A DNA stretch of 64,000 nucleotides from Amycolatopsis japonica (GCF_000732925.1 NZ_CP008953.1:8859001-8923000), one strand, 5' to 3'. Shown: positions 32,229 through 41,746, counted from the stretch's first letter. The notes: generated from the letters alone by a model not told the origin. Numbers and translations are program-made.

Positions 32229-35200
32229 TCACATGGTGTGGAACTTCTTGCCGGTCAGGGTGCCGATGAAGCGCTGGAACATGCTCAGCGGCGACGAGTC
32301 GACGCCCGCCAGAGCCGGGACCTGCGCGGTCGGCATCGCCGGGGTGCTGTTCACCGCGGGCAGGGTGCCCGTGGTGGGCAGCTGCACCGGCAGCGCGCCC
32401 GCGGTCGGCAGGGCGCCGGCCGTGGGGAGCTGCACCGGCAGGTTGCCGGCGGTGGGCAGGGTGCCCGCGGTCGGGAGCTGCACCGGCAGGTTGCCCGCGG
32501 CGGGCAGCCCGTTGCTCAGCGCCGGGAGGGTCGGCAGCTGCGCGACCTTGGGGGCGTCCGCACGAGCGGCGTCACCGGGCAGACCCGGGGTCTTCGGCAG
32601 GGCCGGGACACCGGGCAGGGCCGGGGTGCCGGGCAGCTCGGGCAGGTCCGACTTCGGCAGCTGCGTCGGGATGGCACCCAGCTGCTTCAGCGCGGTCAGG
32701 CCGGCCACCTGCACCGGGAGGGTCGCCACCTGGGGACCGTCGGCGCGGGCGCCACCGATCTCCGGGGTGGTCGGCAGGGCGCCGGCACCGTTCAGCGACG
32801 GCACCGAACCGAACGGCAGCGCGGGCAGCGCGTCGATCGGCATCTCCGAACCGACCGAGTCGGTGAAGGCGCGGGTGTACTCCTCCTCGTTGATCACGGT
32901 GGAGTCGGTCGAGTTCTCGTCCGCGATCGCCAGGATCGGGATTTCGAGCTCGTTCAGCGGGATCACGAAGACCAGCGGGTGGTGGAAGTTGAAGCCCGAG
33001 AGGGCCTCTCCGCTGCCGTCGGTGATGCTGTCGCCACCGGCCTGGCCGGTGATCATGCTGTCGGCTTCCGTCTCCGCGACGCCACCGGCGGCGGCGATCG
33101 CGTCGCCGAACACCTCGGGGTCGACCGCGGCCGGGATGTCGAGGATGTTGCCCGAGAGCGATCCGTCGAGACCGGAGGTCTCCACGTCCCCGCCCGAAAG
33201 GGCGTCGACGGTGTTGGCGCCGTTGGCGTCGGCCAGACCGGCGGCCGCGACCGCGTCGTGGGTGACCGGCACGATCGGCAGCGCCTGCGCGCCGATGATG
33301 TTGCCCGAAACCGCGCCCGCGTCACCGTTGGTGGTGGCGTCGCCGCCCGCCTCCGAAAGGACGTCGCTGACGCTCTCGCCCTCGGCGATGCCCGCACCGG
33401 CGATGCCGTGCCCGGTCACCGGGACAGCGCCACCGATCGGCGTCTGGACGATGTTGCCCGCCAGGGCGCCTTCTTCACCGTTCGCGGTGGCGTCGCCGCC
33501 CGCGTTCGAGTCGGTGAGGTTCGTGCCCTTGCCCGACGCGATCCCGCCGAGCACCGCGGCGAAGTTGTGCGCCTGGACCGGCAGGGAGACCGGGCCGTAG
33601 ACCAGGTTGCCCGAGCCCGCGCCACCGTCACCGGTCGCGTGGACGTCGCCACCCGCGTTGGAGGTGGTGTCGCCGTCGGCGCCGCCGTGGCCCTGGCCGA
33701 TGAACGCGCCACCGATCCCGAACGCCTGCACCGGCAGCGAAACCGGCACGGTGCCCAGGTTGGAGCTGAGGAAGCCGTTGTCGTCGGCGGTGTTCCCGCC
33801 GCCGCCACCGGAGACGACCTTGGTCTCTTCGGCCGAGGCGGTGCTCTGACCGATGAACGAGCCACCGACGCCGAAGACCTCGGCCGGAACGGCGGCCGGG
33901 ACCTGGACGATGTTGCCCGAGCCGGACGAGTCGTTGCCCGTGGTGCCGTCGTACGCACCCGCGGTCACGGTCTTCGTCTCGGACGCCTCGGCGGTCGCCT
34001 GTCCGATGTGCGAGCCGGCGACGCCGAACACCTCGGGGGCCAGCGCGGCCTGGGTGTTGACGACGTTGCCCGCCAGGGTGGAGTCGTCACCCGTGGTGTG
34101 GGTGCCGTTGCCGGCGTTCGCGTCGACGGTGTTCTCGCACGAAGCGACGTTGGCGCTGCCGATGTAGGTGCCCGCGATGCAGGTCACCTCGACGGGAGCG
34201 GCCACGGCCGGGTCGACGATGTTGCCGCCACCGGCGGAGCCTTCGCCCTCGCTGCTGACGAACCCACCGGCGTCGACGGTGCTGGACTGGCTGGTCCCGC
34301 CTTCCGTGCCGGTGTTCGCGAGGCCGATCCAGCTGGCGGCCACGCCGCCGACGTTCGCGACGTCCGCGGTCTGCGGCACGATCGCGTTACCCGCGACGGC
34401 CGAGTCCTCGCCGGAGGTCTGCACGTAGCTGGGGACGTTGCTCCAGCCGGGCGTGGTGTCACCGGCGGTGGCGTCCGCCGACGAGCTGCTGTTGGAGTTC
34501 GCGAGCGAACCCCACGCGGCGGCCGCGTTGTCGTTCACCTTCACCGGGAGGGCGATCGGCACCGCGCCGACGTTGCCGCCGAGGGCGGAGTCGTCACCGT
34601 CGGTCTCGACCCAGCCGCCGGAGGTGGCTTCGGTCTCGGCCTCGTAGCCGGAGCTGTTGGCGTTGCCGATGATCCAGGAGGCGGCGTTGCCGGTGACCTG
34701 GACCGGGGTGGCGAACTGGCCGGCCAGCACGTTGCCGGACAGGGCGGAGCCCTCGCCGTCGGTGGTGATGTTGCCGGTCTCGGTGGTGCTCTGGCTGGCG
34801 GAGCCGCCGACCACGCGGCCGGTGCCGCCGGCGAGCCCGCCGCCGTTGCCGGCGATCTGCACGGGCAGCGCCCAGTCGAGGGACACGACGTTCCCGGCGA
34901 GGCTGGAGTCCTCACCGGTGGTCTCGATGTCCTGGTTGTGCGCCCAGGTCTGGTCGTGCGTGCCACCCTCGACCTCGGCGTCGCCGATCACGCCGATGGC
35001 GTTGTCGACGATCTGGATCGGGACGACGACGTCACCGACGACCTTGTTGCCCTTGAGGATGTCGTCCGTGGTGGTGAACCCACCGCCGGTCGGGCCGCCG
35101 GTGATCTGGCGGGCCGAGTCCTTCGCGGCCAGCGGCGCCGGGACCGCGGCGTTCTTGCCGGAAAGGCTGGGGAGCCCTCCACCGATACCGTCGGTGCTGC

Positions 35201-35477
35201 CGCCGGGCGACGAAGCCGAGTCCAGCGCGTCCGAGACGGGCTTGGTGACGGCCTTCGTGCTGATCTCGCCCTTGTAGCCGGGGAGGTCGGCCTGGCCGAG
35301 AGGCGTGCCGACGGCGTTGTTGTCGATCTCGACCGGAACGGTGACGTTCGCGTCGAGCGGGGAGGCCGGGGTGTCGGGGTTGACCTGTTCGTCAGCCGAA
35401 GCGATGCCGGTACCCAGCATCAACAGCCCACCCGTGACCAACGCGGTCTGGAGTCCGCGCTTTGCCCAGGATTGCAT
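32229..35477 (-). CDS. Large secreted protein with about 13 chaplin-like repeats
   Basis: 1082-residue exported protein. ATG at 35477 is chosen for AAGGAG 9 nt upstream; in-frame ATG 35495 is the alternative. After a signal peptide (ending GIASADEQ) come about 13 tandem repeats of 50-60 residues with consensus DSxLxGNVV, PxxxPVxVxGNA, xxIGxA and a Thr/Ala/Gly linker. This resembles the chaplin domain of Streptomyces. One copy keeps the chaplin Cys pair (VEVTCIAG to VASCENT); the others lack it. The C-terminal 200 residues are Leu/Pro-rich with three near-identical 16-residue units (AGNLPVQLPTAGTLPT type). Likely cell-surface, possibly amyloid-forming; this is inference. Terminator downstream. 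Confidence 0.8.
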   Translation of the reverse strand: MQSWAKRGLQTALVTGGLLMLGTGIASADEQVNPDTPASPLDANVTVPVEIDNNAVGTPLGQADLPGYKGEISTKAVTKPVSDALDSASSPGGSTDGIGGGLPSLSGKNAAVPAPLAAKDSARQITGGPTGGGFTTTDDILKGNKVVGDVVVPIQIVDNAIGVIGDAEVEGGTHDQTWAHNQDIETTGEDSSLAGNVVSLDWALPVQIAGNGGGLAGGTGRVVGGSASQSTTETGNITTDGEGSALSGNVLAGQFATPVQVTGNAASWIIGNANSSGYEAETEATSGGWVETDGDDSALGGNVGAVPIALPVKVNDNAAAAWGSLANSNSSSSADATAGDTTPGWSNVPSYVQTSGEDSAVAGNAIVPQTADVANVGGVAASWIGLANTGTEGGTSQSSTVDAGGFVSSEGEGSAGGGNIVDPAVAAPVEVTCIAGTYIGSANVASCENTVDANAGNGTHTTGDDSTLAGNVVNTQAALAPEVFGVAGSHIGQATAEASETKTVTAGAYDGTTGNDSSGSGNIVQVPAAVPAEVFGVGGSFIGQSTASAEETKVVSGGGGGNTADDNGFLSSNLGTVPVSLPVQAFGIGGAFIGQGHGGADGDTTSNAGGDVHATGDGGAGSGNLVYGPVSLPVQAHNFAAVLGGIASGKGTNLTDSNAGGDATANGEEGALAGNIVQTPIGGAVPVTGHGIAGAGIAEGESVSDVLSEAGGDATTNGDAGAVSGNIIGAQALPIVPVTHDAVAAAGLADANGANTVDALSGGDVETSGLDGSLSGNILDIPAAVDPEVFGDAIAAAGGVAETEADSMITGQAGGDSITDGSGEALSGFNFHHPLVFVIPLNELEIPILAIADENSTDSTVINEEEYTRAFTDSVGSEMPIDALPALPFGSVPSLNGAGALPTTPEIGGARADGPQVATLPVQVAGLTALKQLGAIPTQLPKSDLPELPGTPALPGVPALPKTPGLPGDAARADAPKVAQLPTLPALSNGLPAAGNLPVQLPTAGTLPTAGNLPVQLPTAGALPTAGALPVQLPTTGTLPAVNSTPAMPTAQVPALAGVDSSPLSMFQRFIGTLTGKKFHTM

Positions 35478-35671
35478 GGGGTTGTTCTCCTTCATTTCGG
35501 GTTCCCTTTCGGGTCTGAGGAGGTGCCTTCGAAGCGGCACCAGAGGGGGGTGGAACTGGCTGCGGGCGCACAAAAGCGCACCGCCGTTTCGCGGGGATCA
35601 GGAGCGGACGCGAAGCCAAGCCCGGAATCGGGAGGCGTGAGGCGCGTCGGCTACCCCGCGGAGGGAGGTGT

Positions 35672-36679
35672 TCAGTCGGGAGTGACGCCGGGCTGCGAGC
35701 CCGGTGTGAGCGGCATGTACCGCGTGCCTGCCAGCGCGTAGCCGGTCAGGGAACGCTCGACGGCGGCGGCGACCCAGGCGGGAACGCCGTGGGTCAGGCC
35801 GTCGAGGTGACCACCGGGGGCGGAGCCGCCGGGGACAGTCGGGAAGGAAGGCGCGGCGGGAAGCGGCGCCGGGGTGATCGGACGCGGGAAGTCACCACGG
35901 TGACCGTCACGCGCCGGAGCGTCCTCGACCTGATCGAAGGCATCGTGCGACTGCGCGAACGCCGGCATCGGGAGGACGGTCTCGGAGGAAGCGGGGAACT
36001 GCGTCGTCGCCAGCTGCGCGAAGTCGGTGACCTGCTCGCCGGCGCCGATGGTGTCCAGCGGGGAGCCGGGGTTCACCGGGGATTCGCCGACCGGGAGTTC
36101 CGGGACGAGGTCGCCGTGCTTGTTCGGGTCCAGGAGATCCCAGACGTCGCGGCCGAAGTCGGGCGACGGGGCGAAGGTCTCGTCCAGCACCTGACGGGTG
36201 TCCTGCGGCTTGCGCACGATGTGCTCGACGGCGCCGAGGGTCCGCTTGACCGGGGTGACCACCGAAGTGTCCGCGAAGTCGGTGACCGCGTCGCTGACGC
36301 GGGTGGAGACCTCGTGCTGGTCGGCACGGAGGTCGCCGCAGTGGCGCTTCGCGGGAGCGGATCCGTTCTCACCCGGCATCGACCACGTGGTGGCGTCCTG
36401 GTGGCCTTCGCCGCACATCGCTCCGGCGACATCGCCGGCGAACTTCGAGGCGCCACCGGACACGTCGGTCAATCCCGCCGCGGTGGCGTCGGTGACCGGG
36501 GTGACGCTGGTGTCCGGAGCGGAGACCACCGGGGCGATGTCCGCGGAAGCGGAAGCGCCGGAAACGGCCCACGCCGCGGCGGAACCGGCGACGGCACCAC
36601 CGAGCACGAACAGCGCACGCGAAGCGAGACGGCCGAAGCGCACAGCGCCACGCCTCTCGTTCTTCGCCGCGTTCGTCAC
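35672..36679 (-). CDS. Exported hypothetical protein upstream of the repeat protein
   Basis: 335-residue protein. GTG at 36679 is chosen for AGGAG 5 nt upstream. The N-terminus is basic (NAAKNERRGAVRFGRLASR) followed by a signal or anchor helix (FVLGGAVAGSAAAWAVSG) and ASASADIAP. The body has two Cys (AMCGEG, RHCGD), an acidic Asp/Pro-rich half and C-terminal WVAAAVERSLTGYAL. No family recognised. It lies 194 nt upstream of the chaplin-like protein gene on the same strand, so a shared surface function is plausible. Confidence 0.75.
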   Translation of the reverse strand: MTNAAKNERRGAVRFGRLASRALFVLGGAVAGSAAAWAVSGASASADIAPVVSAPDTSVTPVTDATAAGLTDVSGGASKFAGDVAGAMCGEGHQDATTWSMPGENGSAPAKRHCGDLRADQHEVSTRVSDAVTDFADTSVVTPVKRTLGAVEHIVRKPQDTRQVLDETFAPSPDFGRDVWDLLDPNKHGDLVPELPVGESPVNPGSPLDTIGAGEQVTDFAQLATTQFPASSETVLPMPAFAQSHDAFDQVEDAPARDGHRGDFPRPITPAPLPAAPSFPTVPGGSAPGGHLDGLTHGVPAWVAAAVERSLTGYALAGTRYMPLTPGSQPGVTPD

Positions 36680-36950
36680 TCGGTCTCCTGTCGCTTCGAT
36701 TCGTCGTTGCGGGACCGAGGTAAGCAAAGTGCGGAAGGCTTGCGCGAGTTTGAAAGGCCTTGATGGCACGATCGTGTGAAGAACACTCGGTGTAACCCGA
36801 AATCACGATCGGTGATCAAGGCTGGCGGAGCCCGGTTACTCCGGAGTCCATCCACCGACGATGTGTCAAGCGTCGCATCGGGCGAATTCGCCGCTCGCGC
36901 GTTGCCCGGAATGTTCAAGAAACGTCGCCTCGGACCGATACGGTGTCCGC

Positions 36951-38147
36951 GTGAGCGAGCCCCAGCGCAAGCAGCCGGAATTCGACCCGGCGAACCCGTT
37001 CCTTTCGGAATCCACCGAGGACGTCACCAACCTCGTGCCCCGCGGCCTGCGGATCGGCGCGGCGTTGTCGTGGCGGTTCATCGTGGTGATCGCCGCGCTC
37101 TACGTGATCGTGTTCCTGATCGGCTATCTGTCGGTGGTCGTGATCCCGTTGTCGATCGCGCTGCTGCTCGCCGCGCTGCTCGCGCCGGCGGTCTCCAAGC
37201 TGACGGCGCTGAGATTCCCGCGCGGGCTGGCGGCCGGGATAGTGCTGATCGCGGGTCTCGCGGTGCTCGGCGGGCTGCTGACGTTCGTCGTCGCGCAGTT
37301 CTCCTCCGGCCTGCCGGAACTGCAGAAGCAGTTGACGGAGAGCCTCAACCAGATCAAGGTCTGGCTCATCGACGGGCCGCTGCACCTGCGCCAGGAGCAG
37401 ATCCAGGAGTTCATCAACCAGGCGATCAGCTTCCTGCAGAACAACCAGGCCTCGATCACCACCACCGCGCTCACCACCGCGGGCACGGTCGGCGAGATCG
37501 TCACCGGGTTCATCCTGACGCTGTTCATCCTCATCTTCTTCCTCTCCGGCGGCGACCAGATCTGGACGTTCCTCGTGCGCGGCGTGCCGGGCCGCGTCCG
37601 GAACCGGGTCGACGTCGCGGGGCGGCGCGGCTTCGCGTCCCTGGTCAGCTACGTGCGCGCGACGGCGGCGGTGGCCGTGGTCGACGCGGTCGGTATCGGC
37701 ATCGGCCTGGCGATCGTCGGCGTGCCGCTGGTGATCCCGCTGGCGACGCTGGTGTTCCTCGGCGCCTTCATCCCGATCATCGGCGCGGTGATCGCGGGCG
37801 CGGTCGCGGTGCTGATCGCGCTGGTGACGAAGGGCGTCGTCGGCGCGCTGATCGTGCTGGCCATCGTCATCGGCGTCATGCAGCTGGAGAGCCACGTGCT
37901 GCAGCCGATCCTGCTCGGGCGCGCGGTGAAGCTGCACCCGCTCGCCGTGGTGCTCGCGATCACCGCCGGTCTCGTCGCCGCCGGGATCGCCGGCGCGCTG
38001 CTGTCGGTGCCGCTGCTCGCGGTGCTCAACGCCGGTATCCGGTCGCTGCTGCACGAACACGATCCCGATCCGGCCGAGATCGACGTCCTGCGGGATCAGG
38101 CGGCGCAGCCGAACGATCCCGGGGAAGAGTCCGAAGCCAAGTCATGA
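36951..38147 (+). CDS. AI-2E family transporter
   Basis: 398-residue membrane protein with about 8 helices in the PerM/YdiK/TqsA family arrangement (GVPGRVRNRV loop, LGAFIPIIGAVIAGAVAVLIAL, QLESHVLQPILLGRAVKLHPL). GTG at 36951; -10 TACGGT ends 6 nt upstream, hence leaderless. Its stop overlaps the ATG of the kinase gene (ATGA), forming a three-gene operon with a two-component system. Substrate unknown; efflux is usual for the family. The 271-nt gap before it holds only this promoter and the divergent secreted-protein promoter. Confidence 0.9.
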   Translation: MSEPQRKQPEFDPANPFLSESTEDVTNLVPRGLRIGAALSWRFIVVIAALYVIVFLIGYLSVVVIPLSIALLLAALLAPAVSKLTALRFPRGLAAGIVLIAGLAVLGGLLTFVVAQFSSGLPELQKQLTESLNQIKVWLIDGPLHLRQEQIQEFINQAISFLQNNQASITTTALTTAGTVGEIVTGFILTLFILIFFLSGGDQIWTFLVRGVPGRVRNRVDVAGRRGFASLVSYVRATAAVAVVDAVGIGIGLAIVGVPLVIPLATLVFLGAFIPIIGAVIAGAVAVLIALVTKGVVGALIVLAIVIGVMQLESHVLQPILLGRAVKLHPLAVVLAITAGLVAAGIAGALLSVPLLAVLNAGIRSLLHEHDPDPAEIDVLRDQAAQPNDPGEESEAKS

Positions 38148-39310
38148 CCGAGCCCCCGCTCTGGCGCGCCGTTTCGGCGCTCGGCACGCGGGACCCGGCC
38201 ACTCCGCTGTGGCGCGGGGTGATCGTGCTTCGCGTGACGACGCTGCTCTTCGCGCTCGGCTCGTTCATCGTCCATTACGACGGCTACGCGAATAAGTGGC
38301 TCGCATGGACGTCGTTCGGCGTGATGACGCTGTGGACGGTGCTGAGCAGCGTGTTCTACGCGCGGCCGTCGAGCCGCTGGCCGTGGCTGGTCGGCGTCGA
38401 TCTCGCGCTGACCGTCGTCCTCATGTTCACGTCGATGTGGATCCTGACCACCGCGCAGTTCGACGCCAACACCCCGCTCATCACCACGGTGTGGGCGGCG
38501 GTCCCGCCCGCGGCCGCCGGGACGCGGTTCGGTGCGCTCGGCGGGGTGCTCGCCGGGCTGGTGGTCTCGGTGGTCACCGGGCTGGTGCGCTGGCGGTTCG
38601 ACGTCGACGTCGCGCGGGACGGCTTCCTGCTGACCGCGAGCGGCTTCGTCATCGGGCTCGCCGCGACCATGGCGCGCCGGTCGGCGGACGCGCTGACCAG
38701 GGCGTTGCGCATGGAGGCCGCGACGGCCGAACGGGAGCGGCTCGCCCGCTCGATCCACGACAGCGTCCTCCAGGTGCTCGCGCGCGTGCGCAAACGCGGC
38801 GCCGAATTCGGCGGGGAGGCCGCCGAGCTGGCGAAACTGGCCGGTGAGCAGGAGATCGCGCTGCGGGCGCTGGTCACCACCGAGCCGACGCATCCGAGCG
38901 AGAACGGGACCACCGACCTCCGGTCCGCGCTGCAGCTGCTCGCGACGCCGTCCGTGCAGGTCTCGACGCCCGCGGGCGAGGTCCAGCTGCCCGAACACGT
39001 CACCACGGAGCTGGTGGCCGTGGCACGCGAGGCGCTGTCGAACGTCGAGAAGCACGCGGGCGAAGAGGCTCACGCCTGGGTGCTGCTTGAGGATCTCGGC
39101 ACCGAGGTCGTGGTCAGCGTCCGCGACGACGGGCCGGGAATCGCGCCCGGTGTCCTGGAACGCGCGGCGGCCGAGGGACATCTAGGTATCGCGGAGTCCA
39201 TCAAGGGGCGGGTGCGGGATCTGGGCGGGAGCGTCGCCCTGGACACCGCGCCCGGCCAGGGCACGGAATGGGAAGTCAAGGTTCCAGTGGCGGCGAGGGG
39301 GAAGCGATGA
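38144..39310 (+). CDS. MacS-like sensor histidine kinase
   Basis: 388-residue NarL-type sensor kinase. An N-terminal membrane domain with about 5 helices (DUF5931/MacS-like) precedes the HisKA_3 dimerisation region with RSIHDSVLQVL (H205) and an HATPase domain with N-box AREALSNVEKHAG and VRDDGPGIAPG. ATG overlaps the permease stop by 4 nt and its own stop overlaps the next ATG by 4 nt. Partner of the downstream regulator. Signal probably envelope-related; this is inferred from the fused membrane domain and permease neighbour. Confidence 0.92.
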   Translation: MTEPPLWRAVSALGTRDPATPLWRGVIVLRVTTLLFALGSFIVHYDGYANKWLAWTSFGVMTLWTVLSSVFYARPSSRWPWLVGVDLALTVVLMFTSMWILTTAQFDANTPLITTVWAAVPPAAAGTRFGALGGVLAGLVVSVVTGLVRWRFDVDVARDGFLLTASGFVIGLAATMARRSADALTRALRMEAATAERERLARSIHDSVLQVLARVRKRGAEFGGEAAELAKLAGEQEIALRALVTTEPTHPSENGTTDLRSALQLLATPSVQVSTPAGEVQLPEHVTTELVAVAREALSNVEKHAGEEAHAWVLLEDLGTEVVVSVRDDGPGIAPGVLERAAAEGHLGIAESIKGRVRDLGGSVALDTAPGQGTEWEVKVPVAARGKR

Positions 39311-39966
39311 CCGAAACGCCTCAGGTCTCGGTGATGGTGGTCGACGACCATCCGATGTGGCGGGACGGCGTCGCGCGCGACCTGGCCGAGCACGGCTTCG
39401 ACGTGAAGGCCACCGCGCCGGACGCGCCCGCCGCGGTGCGGATCGCGCGCACGGTCCGGCCGGACGTCGTGCTGATGGACCTCAACCTCGGCGAGACGTC
39501 GGGGGTCGACGCCACCCGCGAGATCACCGCGGAGCTGCCGTCGACGAAGGTGCTCGTGCTGTCCGCGAGCGGCGAGCACAGCGACGTCCTCGAGGCGGTC
39601 AAGGCCGGGGCGTCGGGCTACCTGGTGAAATCGGCCTCGGCGAGCGAACTGGTGGACGCGGTCAAGCGGACCGCGGCGGGCGACCCGGTGTTCACCGCCG
39701 GGCTCGCCGGACTCGTCCTCGGCGAGTACCGCCGCATGGCGGACGCGCCGGACGACGGGCCCGCGCCGCCGCGGCTGACCGAACGCGAGACCGACGTCCT
39801 GCGTCTGGTCGCGAAGGGGATGACGGCGCGGCAGATCGCCGAGAAACTCGTGCTCTCGCATCGGACGGTGGAGAACCACGTCCAGTCGACGTTGCGCAAA
39901 CTCCAGCTGCACAACCGCGTCGAACTGGCCAGGTACGCCATCGAGCACGGGTTGGACGAGGAATAG
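39307..39966 (+). CDS. NarL/FixJ-type response regulator
   Basis: 219-residue regulator. Receiver domain: acidic pocket VVDDHP, phospho-acceptor D58 (VVLMDLN) and K108 (YLVKSAS). A linker leads to the LuxR-type HTH (LTERETDVLRLVAKGMTARQ, then LSHRTVENHVQSTLRKLQL). Translationally coupled to the kinase. Targets unknown; autoregulation and control of the permease gene are likely. Confidence 0.95.
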   Translation: MTETPQVSVMVVDDHPMWRDGVARDLAEHGFDVKATAPDAPAAVRIARTVRPDVVLMDLNLGETSGVDATREITAELPSTKVLVLSASGEHSDVLEAVKAGASGYLVKSASASELVDAVKRTAAGDPVFTAGLAGLVLGEYRRMADAPDDGPAPPRLTERETDVLRLVAKGMTARQIAEKLVLSHRTVENHVQSTLRKLQLHNRVELARYAIEHGLDEE

Positions 39967-39967
39967 C

Positions 39968-41035
39968 TCAGCCCTGCCCGATCGTCACCACCGAACGATT
40001 CCGCTCGGCGGGCAACGCGGTCTTGACGACCGTCCACTGTGGCCGGTCGAGCCGCCAGCTCGCGACGACGTCCGTGGCGAGCACCAGGCTGTCGTCCTCG
40101 GTCCATTCGACCGCGACCCGCTTGAGTTCGGTGGCGATCGGGTTCGAGGGCGCGTGTGTCCAGGTCAGCGTGTCGAGGGCGAGCACCCAGACGTCGGCGG
40201 TCTGCGTGGCCGTCCCGGCCCAGGCCGGGTCACCGAACAGCACGGCGACCTTGTAGCCGTCGCGGCTCGGCACCGCGGCGCCCGGCGTCCCGTTGGCCAC
40301 CGGCCGCTTGACCGGCGTGCGCTGGTTGTTCCGCAGGTCGAGCACGGAGAACTCGGTCAGCTCGGCCAGCAGCATCCGGTCCTTGGTGATCGCGAGGACG
40401 CGGGGGAACTGGCGCACGGCGCGGCCGGTGGCGGGGTCGATCAGCACGTCCTCGGCGGTGGCCGTCCCGGTGTTGACCGTGATCAGCAGGCCCTGCGGCA
40501 CCTCCTGGCGCACCGCCATCGTGCAGCTCGCCGGACGGCCGCGCCCGCGCTCGACGCCGAGCAGGGAGACGTATTGGAGGCGGCACAGGTCGTTGCCGTC
40601 GTCGCGGATCAGCCAGACGCCGCTCTCGTCGGCGGCGGGGGCGACACTGCGGGCCCTGCCGAGCTTCCACGGCTGGTTCTTGGGGTCGCCGTAGACGAGC
40701 ACCTCGGACGGCTCCAGGCAAGACGGCCCGCAGCGGCCCGCCGACAGCACGACCGGGAACTTGCCGACGCGGATGACGTCGTTGACCCGGTCACCGCCCG
40801 GAGCACCGGGCAGCGGCGTGGTGGCGCCGGTGGCGGGATCGAGCATCGACGGCGGTGAGGTCGCCATGACGAGCCGGAAACCGCTGTAGTCCACCGGTAC
40901 GCCTTCGAGTTTCGACGGCGGCGGCGAGGTCGGCTCCGGGACGGCTTCCGGCGGATTTGCTTCGACAGTGCATCCGGCCAGCAGCAGGACGGCCGCCAGC
41001 AGGGCGGCACAGGGGAGAAATGCGGGTCTGTTCAG
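39968..41035 (-). CDS. Lipoprotein with beta-propeller-like body; CTG start inferred
   Basis: 355-residue lipoprotein: signal peptide LNRPAFLPCAALLAAVLL with lipobox LAGC, then Pro-rich linker and a repetitive beta-rich body (VWLIRDDGNDLC, VWVALDTLTW-like strands) that could be a propeller. No ATG, GTG or TTG is available between the lipobox and a reasonable upstream point; CTG at 41035 with GGGGA about 7 nt upstream fits best. Convergent with the response-regulator gene and divergent from the DUF1707 gene. Function unknown. Confidence 0.75.
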   Translation of the reverse strand: MNRPAFLPCAALLAAVLLLAGCTVEANPPEAVPEPTSPPPSKLEGVPVDYSGFRLVMATSPPSMLDPATGATTPLPGAPGGDRVNDVIRVGKFPVVLSAGRCGPSCLEPSEVLVYGDPKNQPWKLGRARSVAPAADESGVWLIRDDGNDLCRLQYVSLLGVERGRGRPASCTMAVRQEVPQGLLITVNTGTATAEDVLIDPATGRAVRQFPRVLAITKDRMLLAELTEFSVLDLRNNQRTPVKRPVANGTPGAAVPSRDGYKVAVLFGDPAWAGTATQTADVWVLALDTLTWTHAPSNPIATELKRVAVEWTEDDSLVLATDVVASWRLDRPQWTVVKTALPAERNRSVVTIGQG

Positions 41036-41083
41036 GGTATTTCCCCGATCTCGCGCGTGAGAATCGGTTCTACCATTCCTGGC

Positions 41084-41746
41084 ATGGGCGAGGAAGAGCA
41101 GCCGGCGACCGAAACCAAGCCGTTGACCGGACGGGACATCCGGGTCTCCGACGCGGAACGCGAGCACGTCGTCGAGGTCCTGCAGAAGGCGATCGGCCTC
41201 GGGATGCTGAACCTCGACGAGTTCACCGAACGGACCGACCGCGCCCTCGCCTCGAAGACCCGCGGTGAGCTGAACGCGGTGCTCACGGATCTGCCCGGAC
41301 TGGTGCATCCCGAAGCCGGAATGGTGCCCCGGCGGCAGCAGAACCCGTGGGCGCCGCCGCCTCAGCAGCCCGCCTACGCCTCGACGTCCGGTGTCATGGA
41401 GCTCAACGGCAAGTACTCGGCGTTGCAGCGCAACGGGAACTGGCTCGTCCCCGAGTCGATGGTGATCCGGAACAAGTACGGCGCCACGAAACTGGACTTC
41501 TCCCAGGCCGAGATCCGGTACCCCGTGGTGCACATCGAACTGCAGGCCAAATGGGGGCCGGTGGAGATCACCATCCCCGAGGACGGCGCCGTCGACACGA
41601 ACTCGATCACCGACATCAAGTTCGGCAACCTCGACGACCGGACCCGCTCGAACGGCCGCCCCGGCACGCCCCGGTTCGTCATCACCGGGCGCGTGCACGG
41701 GGGGTCGCTGATCATCAAGTACCCGCGGCGGGGGTTCTTCGGCTAG
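41084..41746 (+). CDS. DUF1707 (SHOCT-like) protein with LiaF-like C-terminus
   Basis: 220-residue soluble protein: N-terminal DUF1707 (IRVSDAEREHVVEVLQKAIGLGMLNLDEFTERTD), Pro/Gln linker, and a C-terminal beta-rich domain with GNLDDRTRSNGRPGTPRFVITGRVHGGSLIIKYP, like cell-wall-stress LiaF C-termini. ATG at 41084; -10 TACCAT ends 7 nt upstream, so leaderless. Ends overlap the convergent transporter by 4 nt. Possibly an envelope-stress component. Confidence 0.85.
   Translation: MGEEEQPATETKPLTGRDIRVSDAEREHVVEVLQKAIGLGMLNLDEFTERTDRALASKTRGELNAVLTDLPGLVHPEAGMVPRRQQNPWAPPPQQPAYASTSGVMELNGKYSALQRNGNWLVPESMVIRNKYGATKLDFSQAEIRYPVVHIELQAKWGPVEITIPEDGAVDTNSITDIKFGNLDDRTRSNGRPGTPRFVITGRVHGGSLIIKYPRRGFFG

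Noticed and set aside
31410..35741. Open frame of about 1440 codons on the plus strand across the ROK and repeat-protein genes
   Set aside because: Arg/Gly/Val/Asp low-complexity translation, typical GC-rich shadow of the true antisense gene; no ribosome-binding site or motif.
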